A DNA stretch of 64,000 bases, from positions 65,047,754 through 65,111,753 of the forward strand of contig NC_061508.1 in assembly GCF_022539505.1 (NCBI RefSeq), read 5' to 3'. Each line of letters starts with the position of its first letter. Within the stretch, counting starts at the first letter, position 1. The DNA comes from Lolium rigidum. Its lineage: Eukaryota; Streptophyta; Magnoliopsida; Poales; Poaceae. Positions 50,531 to 62,897 of this stretch are shown in pieces. The translations under genes and the position numbers were made by a program. The notes beneath the pieces are model-generated. The model was not told the DNA's origin. It searched no databases and saw only the letters and a list, made by a program, of their open reading frames with translations.

Positions 50531-53500
50531 CTACACTTGTACAATAGTGTACAATAGGTGTGTTGCTGATTCTTGAACTTGGTTGTATAGGGGATAATTT
50601 TCACAATATTGCTATTCCCTGCGTTGAAGCTGTTTAAACTCTAGTTTACACAACCAAGCAAAGAATTTGCACCTTTGAGGAGCCTAGACTTTCCAAACCG
50701 AATCATTGGGGGTGATTGAGACAAATCCTTCAAGTTGCATCTTGTAAGCCGAAAACGCGGGGTACTTTTCATCATTTTAGTGAATTTCCAATGTATGGTG
50801 TCACTTGTCAGGAGCATCAAAAGCAAGGTGAACATTGTTTACCAACTCCCAAAGTTTGACCAACTATTCAATGTGCTCCAAGCCAAAATCTTGGGACATA
50901 TTAATTTGGAGTGGTTTTCAAGGGCCTTCTGAATGGTGCAATTTTTACGCTTGGACACTTCAAAAATCTTGGGAAACACATCTAAATTTAGATAACTCCG
51001 AAACATTCTCTTTCAAACCGAGAGAGTAATAGTAGGTTTTATCGGTTACAACCATTTGTAGCCGGGAAATATTGGATAGACCCCAATGTGTGCATCCAAT
51101 CTCCGGTCTAACATTGTGCTAAGTATTGTAATTAGGCTAAATTATCTAAATCAAAATCAAATATCTTTACATTAGGTCGCTCTGATTCTACCCCTTATTT
51201 TTACGTGAATTTACATAAGTTGCTACCGCCAAGTTAATTTACTGGTTCGATTTATCTATCGGTTCAACTTTATTTTCCCACCTCTCTAATAGCCACCCAA
51301 TATGCAGTGGAAATTCAAACCCATGTAATTCCCGCCCTGATCGGCTCGGCCCCCGCTAGCCATGGCGCCCTCCTCTGCTTTGCCGCCGACAGATCTAGCT
51401 TCACGCATTCCCAGGAAGTCCACAACGTTGTGTCCACAAAGAACATCATGCACTGTCGGGAGTCTACCTTGCGCATCCCGTGCGCCAAAGGCATCGATAC
51501 GGGGTGCACGTAATCGATCATCGTCATCCTCCAGCACGTCGGGACCTAGACATCTCCTCCGTCTCTTTCCTCCCCATCAGGCCACCGCTATCTGCCACTG
51601 CGGTGGCTGCGGCCAGTCATTCCGACGACCATAGGCCCCGTCTCCACCTCCAACCTGCACTCGATGAGCCAATTCACATCATGTAGTCTTTTTTTTTAAT
51701 CTCTACTCTGTTTTATTTTTCCGTAAAAATTTATCGAATTATTCGATTTCCTCCCGTGCTATTCCGAGAGAAGAATTGCCACGGCCGCCCGTTCCTGCGG
51801 GAAGAAATGCCACCGCCACGACATGACGTCAACAGCATATTTGTATGCGGATCTCGCTAAAAAAGATTGAGCTATTTCGGGACATGACTTGGAAACCATC
51901 GAAAGAAGTAAAACTGCCTCCCAGTTCTTCGCGCGCGCGCAGTGACCAGAGTTGGAGCTCACTAAATTCTTGGCAGTTCTCAACTACTTAGTATTGTTTC
52001 ATGCTTGCCCTTTGCCTTCACCAAAACATTCGTGAGAAACAAACATTAGCAACCATTTTTCACAAAGCAACTGAGTTCAGACCATAGCAATATACATGTG
52101 ACGTGACTAGACTACACTCCATTCGTTGATGCCATGCTCAAGCTTGAAGCAAAGATCACACTCTTGTCATGAGTTAGCCAAAGATGTCCTCCAAAGCGGT
52201 GGTTACTTCTCAGAGAGGAAAGTGCTGAACTTTTCACATCAGATGTTCCCGCTAAAGAAAGGCACCCAGATTAGCCTGCAAGAGTGCACTACAACCTAAT
52301 TAAAGCAATGATTCAGTTTACAAGTTCATGTAAGCAAGAAGCAAACTGGCAAACAGCTCGAATCACATCAAATGGACCATTGCTCTACTTCAAAGCATGT
52401 GATGTCAAATGCGCATCAAAGGGTTCGCCTCTTTCCCATGCAAAAATCCAAATGTCCAGTCAAGATCAAGTGCTGATGGCAGAGTGGCTGAGTCCACATC
52501 CCTTTCAGGTTCGTGGGGTAGACCAGCTCAGCTAGGTTGCATTAGATGGACCTTTTGCTCACTGTCAGCGAGGTGCTTGCTCTGAAGATAACAAGCCACC
52601 TCCACAGGCGCAAGAGGTCACGTGCATCAGAAAGTCGAGGATACAAGGTCTGCGCAGCTGGGCAGTCATCTGTCGGAGTCCTTTCGTACTTCACTCGGTG
52701 TAACCAATAACAAATGACCCATAAATCACATCCTTCAGATTAACCTGGAAACTTTCGTACTACTAGTAGGTAGAAGTGAGTTCACAAGTATGGACCTAGC
52801 CTGAAATCATACAGTTCGAAGCTCCCTAACAGCAAAACAAGATGGGGAACCTGAGACTGCAATTACATGTAACACTGCCATAAATCCTTTCACCGCTGGA
52901 GCTCTTGGATTGTTGAGAGGTTATGACCTCTTCTGAAAACTCCAATACCAACTACACAGAAAATGACCATGTCAGAATTGTCAAAACCATAACATTATGA
53001 AAAAACCAGTTACTCCAAAACTGTTGCTCCTTAATTCAGAAAAAGATATCATTTTAAAAGTCATTTCAGACACCTACGTTTTGAAAGTATTTTGCTACTT
53101 GTTTTTCTTGCAAAACTTGTCCACGGCCTTATTTGAATGTCCACATTTAAAGCCAGTTTTTCTGTGTTGGCGCCAGGTCATTTCTGCTTGCTGTTTGAAG
53201 ATAGTTGGTGTCAGGTCTTTTCAACTTGTGCCACAAACCATTATCCTACTCCGTATTGGCCCCAAAACTTTCAGGCACAATAGGTCGTAGGTATAAATAT
53301 CCCCAGTAATACCTATGCATTTATCTCCTATTCTTCCACCCCAAACACTAGAAAAATCATCCCAAGGAAATTAAAAACTCTAGATAGAAGACCACAGTGG
53401 GAAATCTGAACATGGAACCACTTGACAAAAATGTTCTAAAAATGGAACTACCAGAAAAAACATCTTAGACATGGGGCATCATATTATGTGACAATGATGG

Positions 53501-53869
53501 ATGCTGTGAAGGGATAAGTGCATCTTTAAATAAATGTGAATATGAACAAACATCAGTGAAGAAATGGTTTTGCAGTGTATATTTCTCTTAAGAAAACATA
53601 TAAACTTGCCTACATTAACTTTCTGGTGCTTCCACTCTGAAGAAATCTAGGATTTGCTTTCTGGTGTAGCATGTTTTAGTTTATACTCCTCTTACTTCAG
53701 GAGTTAGTCCCTCTATTGAACTTTTTCTTAGTCTTGTGGGCCTTTTGTACAGTTCATTTTGAAGCAGGGTTGCCCACTAATGTTCTACTAAAGAAAAAAA
53801 ATCTCTGGAGCACATTATATTTGGTATACAACATTTTGGTTTGATAAAAGAGCAAATAGCTTACCTATG
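50531..53869. other. Intergenic region without a supported gene
   Basis: I see no gene. Overlapping short ORFs at 51286-51690 on both strands are GC-rich and without recognised motifs. From about 52000 the sequence is AT-rich and probably grades into the 3' region of the glycosylase gene. Confidence 0.4.
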
Positions 53870-55635
53870 CTACTCCTGAATTATTTCTTCACTGCAGCAG
53901 TAACTTGCTAAGGGACAGACAGCATTGGCACCCTTGGTTTTCTGGGCACCTAACTTTATTGTACATGATTGACAGAGCTTCCCATGAGTAACAAATAGGC
54001 AATTCAAGTCGAACTTTAGATCATCAGGAATTTTATTATTCAGATGGATGTATGCCTTCTCCCTAGTAGCTATTGAAGGAACCCAACCAATAGCCTTTGT
54101 AATGCGGAGTACCTATCACAGAAATATAACCAGTCAAGACACATATGTGATGCATATATTAAACTAATATCAAGAGCTCAATAGTTGACCAATACAGATC
54201 CACGTACATGAGTGTCTACTGGAAAATCATCCTTTTGAAGATAGAACATCAGGACACATGCCACCTGTCATATCGTACATAATCATATAAGTGACATCAG
54301 TCATATGCTTGCTTTACTCCAGTAGCCTCACATTATCCGAAAACCAGGCAATGAAAATAATGGGATAAAACAAATAATTAAAAGCATGCAGAAAACTAAA
54401 TAAGCATTTAGAGTTATGAACCCTACTTCAATTGTTTTGAACAAGGCTCTTTGAGTTCCTTTGCCGCACAAACTATAAAGGCTTAAATTGACAACTAACC
54501 AAAGGTTGTAGCTAATTTTGAAAGAGCACTGTTTCGAAGGCAAAAATTCTAGTTGTTGGCTGATAACAACCACAGCTTTAGTTAAGCGCAATGTATGCAA
54601 ACATAAATCTCTTCCATCAAGAAACAAACCTTGCACGTTTTCTTTAGAATACTGACATTTCAACCACAAAAATTTTGAGTGATAAAAGTTTCACCAGACA
54701 GTATGTACGAAGTCATGTATTTACGACTGGAGAGCACAGCATAGCGTCAATGTTAATGCATTTAAGCACAACATTTTTTGCGAAAAGCTAGAGTTCTGGT
54801 GATTTAAGTACAGATAAAAGCCCTATGAATAACCTGCATTGCCTTCTAACCATTATCCGGTGACTCTCATTAGGTAACTACTCTTATTCAAAGTACTTGT
54901 AGCTAACTACCAAAATGCTCTGTCTTCTGTACTTCGGCATGGATCATGCCATAACAAAAATATGCATTGCAATGGAAACAATTCGAATGACATGCAACTC
55001 ACTGTCTTCGGGCCGATCCCTTTGAACTGCGAAAGCTCCCTCTTGACCTCGTCCACGGAGAGCTCCCTCAGGTACTCGAGGCAAATGGCACCCCTCTTCT
55101 CCTTCACGCCCCTCAGCATCGCCCGGATCCTGGCTGCCTTCGTCGCCGCCAGGCCTCCGCATCGTATCGCGTCCTCGAGCCCATTCCCCTCCTCATCCAC
55201 TACCTCCAAAAGGGAACAAACCAATGAAGGTACCGTTAGGGGCATGAGCTTCTACAAGCTTCACGAAATGGCTACTCATCGAGACGCTGCTACGGTGCTA
55301 CATACCTGGTCCCAGGAGGGGAAGGCGGCCTTGAGGGAGGCGAATGCGCGGCGGGAGATGGCGTCGGTGGTGTTCTGGGAGAGGAGGGTGGTGACGAGCC
55401 CGTCAAGGACGGTCGGACGCGGAGCCGGCGGGTCACTCTCGTCCTCCGGCGAGAGGCCGAGGCGGAGGAGGCGGAAGGGGGCGAACTCGTCGGGGAAACC
55501 GTGGAAGGCGAGGAGGGAGTCGCGGACGGCCAGGCATTGCGCGGGGGTGGGGGAGGCGTGGCCATAGTAGGGCTCCGGCGAAGAGTAGGGCCTTGCCGGC
55601 GTGGCCGGGAGCTTCCGCTTGGGCTTGCGGGTCAT
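53870..55635 (-). CDS. HhH-GPD (endonuclease III-like) DNA glycosylase, 4 exons
   Basis: Base-excision repair glycosylase, expected to remove oxidised or otherwise damaged bases and cut at the abasic site; similar to the uncharacterised Arabidopsis protein At3g47830. Exons: 55306-55635, 55003-55203, 54208-54264, 53870-54112, all GT..AG, total 831 bp, 276 aa. Landmarks: VLDGLVTTLLSQNTTD in exon 1; helix-hairpin-helix FKGIGPKTV (170-178) with the catalytic Lys176; FPVDTH with the catalytic Asp194; AIGWVPS; and a C-terminal Cys set at 234, 243, 246 and 262. The Cys spacing (8, 2, 15) differs from the C-x6-C-x2-C-x5-C of endonuclease III. It begins with a basic MTRKPKRKLP stretch, possibly a nuclear signal. 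Confidence 0.92.
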
Positions 55636-55639
55636 CTCA

Positions 55640-56244
55640 CCGGTTGCCTCGCCGAGGCGGCGGTCGCCGGCGATGTTGGTGGGGAAGGCGAGATCGAAGT
55701 AGGCCGGTTGTCGGCTTGAGTTAATGAGGCCGAGAAAAATGTATGGCCTAGACGTCTAAAGCAACATACGGGTCCATCTGGATGGATGGGCTTGAGCCCA
55801 CAAACAGCATGTCAAATGTATAGATATCTCCTGAAAATGGGTACCACTACCAAGTAAGTGAACCTTTTGTATAAAGTTTCAAGTGGTATGGGACTTTCCA
55901 TTAATCCCGCGTTCCATCCCGTCCCAATAATTCCATTCATCATCTCAAATAAAAATAGTTTTAAAAGTACAGAAGAAAGGTTTCTTGAAACCTATCAACA
56001 TTGTATGAAGATCACGACGTGAGGAATTCAAAAGTGAAAAACAATTCATAAATTGGATAAAGATTTCTCAAGATATTTTGTTTGCAACATTCATATAAAA
56101 ATAAAAGTGAAAAAACTCCATCTCCCATCGCTCCTCTCTCTCTCATCAATATTCTCACAAAGTACATTAAGAACGTAAGTCCAACACAATGAAAACCTAA
56201 ATACATGTTGCACTAAAATCCGAGTACAACCTTAATAATTTTGG
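55640..56244. other. Upstream region of the glycosylase gene
   Basis: Promoter expected next to 55635; further out AT-rich with no features seen. Confidence 0.4.
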
Positions 56245-57100
56245 AATCCATATTCTCACAACCTTCATAATTGCTCTGGCCAAGTAAATGCTTGTGACTC
56301 CAAGAGGGAGTATGTATGCTCGATAGTAGGTTCATGCCTCTAGTTTTCTGGAAGAGTGACAATAACTTCTAAGATTATAGATGTGCTATTGCTACTAAGG
56401 AGAATGCAACAATGTTTTATCCAAGGGTAATTCTATTGTTTACTTTACACACATTGCTTAATGTGATAATCTGTTGCTTGCAACTTAATACTGGAAGGGG
56501 TTCGGACGATAACCGGAAGGTGGATTATTAGTCATAGACGCAGTTGGATTACGGTCTATGTATTATGTTGTAATGCCCGAACGGATCTCATAGTAATCAT
56601 CTTGTCATGCATGGTCGGTATTCTGTCAATGTCTAGCTGTAATTTGTTCACCCAACATGTTGTTTTATCTTTATGGAGAGACACCTCTAGTGAACTGTGG
56701 ACTCCGGTCCTTTCTTTACTCTGATAAATTCATCCACTGTAATCTTGTTATGTTTACTTACTGCATGCACTGTTCTCTTTAATTGCAATGCAAACATCTC
56801 TTTCCACTCGATATGTCTAATCCTTTGTGTTCAGCAAAATCAGTGAGATTACCTCACTGTAAGTTGGGGGCAAAGTACTTTCATTATGTTGTGTGCAGGT
56901 GACATATTGTTGCTGATACTGGTAGTGTGCTCTGCCACAAGTCAGTTAGCAACACCTTCAGAAGTCACGCCTTTCTCCTACTGGTCTAAACCTTGATTTC
57001 TTACTGAGGGAAAACTTGCTGATGTGCTCATCATACCTTCCTATTGGGGTTCCCTAACGGTGTGAAGTCTACGCTACGAGCACCATCAGGATCCTGCACC
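56245..57100 (+). repeat. Eroded LTR fragment of the TGATACG-type group
   Basis: Words such as ACTTAATACTGGAAGGGGTT, ATTTGTTCACCCAACATG, GAGAGACACCTCTAGTGAAC and TTTCTTACTGAGGGAAAACT occur in the order I know from the 3' half of related Triticeae LTRs on the + strand. There is no LTR start and no element body next to it. The identification rests on family knowledge, since the intact element in this window has a different 3' half. Confidence 0.55.
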
Positions 57101-58057
57101 ATGGCCCTGCCGCAACGGCCGCGTTCGCTACCGCGGCCCGTAGAACCGGTCATGGATCGTGTGAGGGAGAAGGTGGACGTCGGCGGGTTTGTGTGAGGAG
57201 AAGCCGGTGCCCGAGCACCCTGATTTATACCCGGAGGCTGGCATGGGGGCGGTGGTGCACAATTATTGCTTGGCCCCGGAGGTAGGCGAAGGTAGGTGGA
57301 CGATGTCACCATTAATCTCCGGCACGCATGGCTAGATCATTACGCTAACCTAACCGCTCATTCAACGGCTGCCAAACGGGGACGGGAGCTTCCATCAGAC
57401 GTGCGGGAGACGCCGACGCGCCCGTTCAGCGTTTGGCGCGAAGGGGCCGGCGGAAGGTTGCTGGTGATTGTATTAGGTTCTAAAACTGGCCGGCTACTTT
57501 TGAGACACACTCGTGTGATCCAAAAATAGCACCGGACGTTAAACCACTATTGGATCGCTATGAGGCGCCCCAGTGAAGATGCTCATAATAGTAAAACAAA
57601 ACGGATTTGCTATGTCTAAATAAACTGAGATTTTTGTAAATCTCAGTCACCAACAAAAAATTACTTTAGTTGTACTTTTCTGTCTACACTTTTTCACCAA
57701 AAACGTGCAACTAAAGTGAGTTAGACTTTCTTAAAACTACAATTGTACTTTTTTAGGGAGGTAATTGCACCACAAGTACAACAACTTGCACTCTGTGTGC
57801 ATTTTCATACAAAAACTTGCAAAGTGTGTTCAGGTGGTACAACAACTTGTCCTGGATGTGCACCGTTGGTACAAGTGGTGTCTGGAGCTGCCACGCGTCC
57901 CTGGTCAACCGTCGAAGCGTTTTTGCAGAAAAGTCCATGTAGAAAGCGAGAATTCGCGCGCGACCAGAAGCTTTCCCCTCTCGTCTCCACTCGTCTCCTT
58001 CCCCTCTCCTCTCCTCTCTGCGGCGGCGACCAAAACCCTAGCTACGGCGACTGATGC
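57101..58057. other. Mixed region with a Harbinger-like end and a GC-rich leader
   Basis: GCCCCAGTGAAGATGCTC near 57567-57585 resembles a Harbinger-type end. From 57960 a pyrimidine-rich stretch (CTCTCGTCTCC repeats) followed by AAAACCCTAGC looks like a plant 5' UTR. Confidence 0.35.
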
Positions 58058-58207
58058 ATGGCGAACCAAGGGGAGGGGAGCATGGACAGCACCGGCCGAA
58101 CCCCGCCGCCAGGGTTTGCCCGTCGCGGAGGGCCGCGGTGGAGGGGCAGGCACGTGGCCCCAGCACCTGCTCCTGCCCCTGCTCCTGCCCGTCGCGGAGG
58201 GCTGTGA
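58058..58207 (+). CDS. Short GC-rich ORF (49 aa) ending just before the Tat2 LTR
   Basis: The ATG in GCATGGCG follows a UTR-like leader. The product starts MANQGEGSMDSTGRTPPPGF and continues through an Ala-Pro repeat to a TGA at 58205, five bases before the LTR starts. It could be the first exon of a gene interrupted by Tat2, or chance. Unrecognised. Confidence 0.25.
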   Translation: MANQGEGSMDSTGRTPPPGFARRGGPRWRGRHVAPAPAPAPAPARRGGL

Positions 58208-58212
58208 CATGC

Positions 58213-58769
58213 TGTTGTGGGTATACTTCATAGGTGTACCATCGACAGTGCCTAGATCCGGTAAGCCCGGGTGGCCCACAGACGGTGATGAGGCATGTGG
58301 CCCATCGGGCGGCCCAGTTGCTGTTGATCATGAAGGAAGAAGTTCAGCCCAGGATCGGCGGGCCGGATCCGTACCGACATAGAAGTAACCCGGATCCATG
58401 GAGGCCCATGAGGAACCCGGATCCGATACGACGTATGTGGAAGGCGGATCCGTGACGTGCACGGCAAGATATTGTACCGTAGTTAGGCTGTCTGTAATCC
58501 GGCTAGGATTCTCCGTGTAAACCCTAGATCCGTGCGCCTTTATAAGCCGGATCCCGGGAGCCCTAGAGGCACAACCTCAACTCATTGTAACAACGCGAAA
58601 GCGTCCAGATAATTCCAGACAAGCAGCAGTAGGCCTCGTCATCGTGCGGGTGTTCCGAAGCCGGGTAACTCGCGTACCACCGTCCCGTGTGCACTCCGCC
58701 CTATGGCCCCTACTTCTTCTCCCCTCGTGAGGATCCCTCCTCCGAGGTATCGTCGATTAGGCAACGACG
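58213..58769 (+). repeat. Tat2 5' LTR (557 bp)
   Basis: It starts TGTTGTGGGTATAC and ends GCAACGACG (last base A in Tat1). It aligns with 22252-22809 on the opposite strand. Confidence 0.88.
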
Positions 58770-58771
58770 GT

Positions 58772-58789
58772 TGGCGCCCACCGTGGGGC
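58772..58789 (+). promoter_or_regulatory. Primer-binding site of Tat2
   Basis: TGGCGCCCACCGTGGGGC, identical to Tat1. Confidence 0.72.
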
Positions 58790-58828
58790 CTGCGGCGTAC
58801 GGGAGGCCGGAACCGGGAGGGTTCCGCC

Positions 58829-59260
58829 ATGGGAAGCTACAACGACACCATCGGCGTGGGGCGTGTCCTTTACGCCGGAAATCTGCCGATCGTCCCTCCG
58901 GATGAGTGTTGGATTCCGGCTAAAACCGACCCCGTCAAGCTCTCCATCGTCCCGGTTGGCGGCATACACATCTTCATCGGGGAAACCGTCGATTCCGACG
59001 GAAACCCACTGGTAAGTAGCGGCGACGCGACCGCCGCTGAGCGGGACGCGGTCGCGAAGATCCGATCCGAGACGCCGGAACTTCCTAGCGAAGATTCCGC
59101 CTTAGATCCGGAAAAATCAAAGCCCACCCAATCCGCCCTCGAGCGAGGAAACAAAGGTGGAAGACCAATGCGGATCCGCCCGGGTCTCCCAGGTGTTAGA
59201 GAAGCAAAAGTGTCACTTCGTACACTTCTTGGCCCATACCGCCGGAACCGCCCCTCATGA
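58829..59260 (+). CDS. Tat2 leader ORF upstream of gag
   Basis: It starts MGSYNDTIGVGRVLYAGNLP and continues through VPPDECWIPAKTDPVKLSIV and VGGIHIFIGETVDSDGNPL, then ELPSEDSALDPEKSKPTQSA. The Tat1 stop after this point has been lost by small changes, so the frame runs on into gag sequence in the wrong phase until 59260. See the Tat1 leader ORF for interpretation. Confidence 0.5.
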   Translation: MGSYNDTIGVGRVLYAGNLPIVPPDECWIPAKTDPVKLSIVPVGGIHIFIGETVDSDGNPLVSSGDATAAERDAVAKIRSETPELPSEDSALDPEKSKPTQSALERGNKGGRPMRIRPGLPGVREAKVSLRTLLGPYRRNRPS

Positions 59261-61422
59261 AGTCGGAGCTGGTCCCGAGCAGGAAGAGGCACCGGAAAAC
59301 AACGCAGATCCGGATCAGGCTCAGCCTGTCGGAGAAAGCGAAGCTCCGGTCGAAGAGTCGATCTTGGGCAATCCGAGCCCAATTTCCGGAGACACTCCGT
59401 CCATGGAATCCGATGACTTCGTGCGCAAGTTGGAGGAGTATGGTCTCGGCGATCAGCCCGAAGTCAACTCCGCCCAGCCGAAGCGGGTTCTCGCAACGGT
59501 AGCGGCGCCGGGACAAACCGGATCTCGGAGACCAAGTTAGCCAATCCGAGCCATCTCAACAAGGATCCCCAATGTCTCGGGTGCGACCCCAAAGGGATTC
59601 TCCTTCGGAGGAAATCCTGTCGGCGAAGAGGTGGCCGCGCGAGCGGTTCTTAACACACCTATAACTCCGGGCCACGCCGCGGATCCGGAGGCTCTAGAAA
59701 CCGCCGAGAAAGGAGATGCTGGCCACGGCCAAGAGGCTCGCCGACGCCGAAGCTGCATTAAAGATAGGAAGGGCAGATCATGCCGCCCGGCTGGAAAACT
59801 TCGACGGACGGGACCGCGAGATTACTAACACACTCGAGCACGTCAAGAGCATGAGGGCTGAGTGGGAGGTAAAGATGACCTACGCGCAGGCGGAGGCTGA
59901 TCGTATTGTCGGAGAAGCAATTCCGCCTCGCGGAGATAGCCTTCAACACGCCCGCGGTTCACCGGCCGCTGGAAACTCCAAAGGACAACATGCTGAAAGC
60001 AGCGGAATTGCTGAAGAAGAAGGACGAAGAAGTTGATATCAACCATCTCCGCACACTTGTCGCTTCGAGCAATGCGGCAGCGAGCAAGGCGGATACTTCG
60101 CGCAGGTTGGAATCCAATCCGGATAAGCGTGTATCTACCGCGCAGAAGGACGCCCGCGCTGATCGGCATCCCGACGATGAATCACATACCGGATCCTCAG
60201 AGCGTAGAAGAAGGGCCAGGGAACACCCAAATCCGATCCCCGTCCCATCACAGACGCCTCCGTCGGATCCAAGAAAGGGAAAGGACGCGATGTACTCCGG
60301 ACGAGACAGATACCGCAACCCCTCTCCTCCGCCCAACGGTTACCCGCGACCCCCTCGCCGCCGTAGTCCAGCCGGAAACACCAGGCCCATAGGGCACGGT
60401 GCGATTGTTATCCGCGACAACGTGCTGCCAAGAAACAGAAACGAGGGAGCGTTCGCCGGAACCTCGCCGGAACCGGAACAATGTTCCCGAGCCCGAGCCC
60501 GGAAGGAGTCGGAATGAAGACCGCGGTCCGGAACCTCGCCGGAACCGCGATCCGGAACCTCGTCGAAGCCGCGACCCGAGCCTCGTCGGAGCCGTGACCC
60601 GGAGCCTCGCCGGAATAACCGGGGCAGCCGGCGCCAAGGCGAAGGCAGCCACGAAGCCGGAGTCGGCACCGGGAAGGTCGTGGAGATTCAGATGGCGGAA
60701 GCAAGAAGTCGGACCGCCCACCTCGCAGGTCTCCCTCACCACCACCTAGCGGTGGCGGCGGAGGTGGAGGCGGAGGCAATGGCCGGAGATCTCGCTCGCG
60801 CTCAAAGTCTCCCCGCCACGGCTCACGCGACGCACGGGACCGCCTTAACGAGTACGGAAGCGACTACATTGGTCCGAAGTGCTTTGGCGAGAATGATTCG
60901 AGAGGAACCAAAGCCAAGGAGCTCCCTCAAGCTACCCGGAAATCTGAAGCATTATGATGGCACCGAAAGGCCGGATACCTGGATTGAGGACTACTACAAC
61001 GCAGGTAACCTTTGCCGGAGGAACCCCTAATATCGCCTGCCGCATGCTCCGGCTTGTACCTTGTAGGACCAGCCCGGATCCGGCTCGGTGACCTCGAGAA
61101 AAACTCCATCTTTTGTTGGTTCGATCTGAAGACCGCTTTTGAGAAACACTTCGAGGGCACCTACAAAAGACCTGCCACAGCAAGCGACCTACAAGCTTGT
61201 ATCCAGAAGAAGGGAGAAACCTCAAGAAACTTCCTCACGCGATGGTTGGCATGCGAGAACGAGTGCGAAAACGTCGATCACACCACCGCCATGTACGCTT
61301 TTATTGGTGGACTGCGGAGAGGAGGATTGTCGAGGCATAAGCTTACATGTTTGGCTAACGCCAACAAGCCGACTACGGATGAGATGATCTCCATCGCCGG
61401 TGATCACGCTCGCCGCCGATGA
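59172..61422 (+). pseudogene. Tat2 gag, multiply frameshifted
   Basis: Successive frames give VSQVLEKQKCHFVHFLAHTA (59172-59540), a coiled-coil region (59716-60036 and 59906-60517), an Arg/Ser/Pro-rich stretch, LKLPGNLKHYDGTERPDTWI (about 60930), and the capsid core RLGDLEKNSIFCWFDLKTAF to FLTRWLACENECENVD (61012-61422). The order equals Tat1 gag. Confidence 0.78.
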
Positions 61423-62681
61423 CAACGCGGGCGGTGACATCGCAGCTACGGCAATCCCCTGCACCGGCGAGAAGAAGAACCGTGATAACGGTAACAATAG
61501 CGGCCACAAACGCAAAAACCCCGATGACCGGAAGAGTGGCGGATCCGAGATGGTCGCCATGGCGTTCCAACGCGGAGGTTCGGGGAGGCGGAAGAGGACG
61601 CGGCCGTGGAGGCGGAGCCGGCGGGGGTCGGCGAGCATGGCACGAGGTCACCGCCGGCGGATCCCGCGCCCCGCAAACCTACGAGGAGTACGGAGACATG
61701 CCCTGCCCGGCCCACTTGGATCCGGCTACGGGGAAGTCCACTCATACCAACCGCAACCGCAAGTGGGTCAACGACCTCAAGAACGACCCGGAGGCGAGGA
61801 TACAAGCGAGCCCGGAAGCACCGCCCACGCGGCAAAGGAGGCAAGGGCAAGAACAAGGACAAGGAGGAGGACAGTTCGAGGCGATGGACGAGGATGATAA
61901 CTCGCCGGATCCCAAAGCCGGATCCGCGGGAAAATCCAACCCCTTCGAGAAAAAGAGCGTGGGGGCTTACCACACCTTCCTCGGAACCCCCACGATCCGT
62001 GCTACAAAATCAGCTACCCGGTTCCTGAACGCCACAGTTCCGGCTGTGCCGCAGTATGTCAGGTGGTCGGAAGTTCCGTGCACATTTGATAGGGGAGATC
62101 ATCCCGCCACTGTGCCAAAAGAATACTACGCCTTGGTTGTGAGTCCCCGCATAGACGGGTATGACTTCTCCAAGTGCCTCATGGATGGCGGAGCCAGCTT
62201 GAACATCATGTACCTGGAGACTCTGGAGCGGATGAACCTCACCAAGGAACAGCTCAAACACGGCACCACCGAGTTTCACGGCGTGGTTCCGGGTAAGAAG
62301 GCGAACTCCCTCGGCAGCATCACACTTCCCGTGGCTTTCGGCGATGTTCATAATTTCCGCGAAGAAAAGATCACGTTTGAAGTTGTTCCCTTCAAGAGCT
62401 CCTACCACGTCATCTTCGGCAGGCCCACCTACCACAAGTTCCACGCAAGAGCATGCTATATCTACAACAAGCTCAAGATGCCGGGTCCCAATAGTATGAT
62501 CACCATAACCGGAGACTACAAAAAGGCTCACGAGTGCGAGTTGGGCGAAGCCGCCTTCGCAGAGTCTGTCATATCCGGAGAAGAGCTGAAAGGCTACAGG
62601 GCCGCGGTGGATCCGGCCGAGATGCGAGACCACCAAAAAGCAAATCTCCGAGCGAGAAAACCTCCTTCAAGCCCGCGATAG
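61419..62681 (+). pseudogene. Tat2 gag end and retropepsin
   Basis: A 420-codon frame. A Gly/Arg-rich gag tail is followed by a basic linker, VRWSEVPCTFDRGDHPATVP, the protease active site CLMDGGASLN (about 62175-62205) and VVPFKSSYHVIFGRPTYHKF. It reaches beyond the point where Tat1 is interrupted (GEAAFAESVISGEELKGYRA), which makes it the reference for that junction. The early part is in a shifted frame relative to Tat1 gag. Confidence 0.82.
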
Positions 62682-62897
62682 AAACCAAGAAGCATGACCT
62701 TATTCCGGGTGACTCTTCCAAGCAGGTTTCGGTCGGGGCAAACATGGACCCCAAATAGGAAAGCGCGCTCGTCGAGTTCCTCCGCGCTAACATGGATATC
62801 TTCGCATGGCAACCTTCGACATGTCCGGAGTACCTAGGGAACTCGCCGAGCACTACCTCAACATAAATCCGGGGGCTAAACCGGTAGAAGCAAGCTA

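Noticed and set aside
51286..51690. Cluster of overlapping ORFs on both strands
   Set aside because: GC-rich with Ser/Arg/Pro runs and no family motif on either strand; no single frame is preferred.
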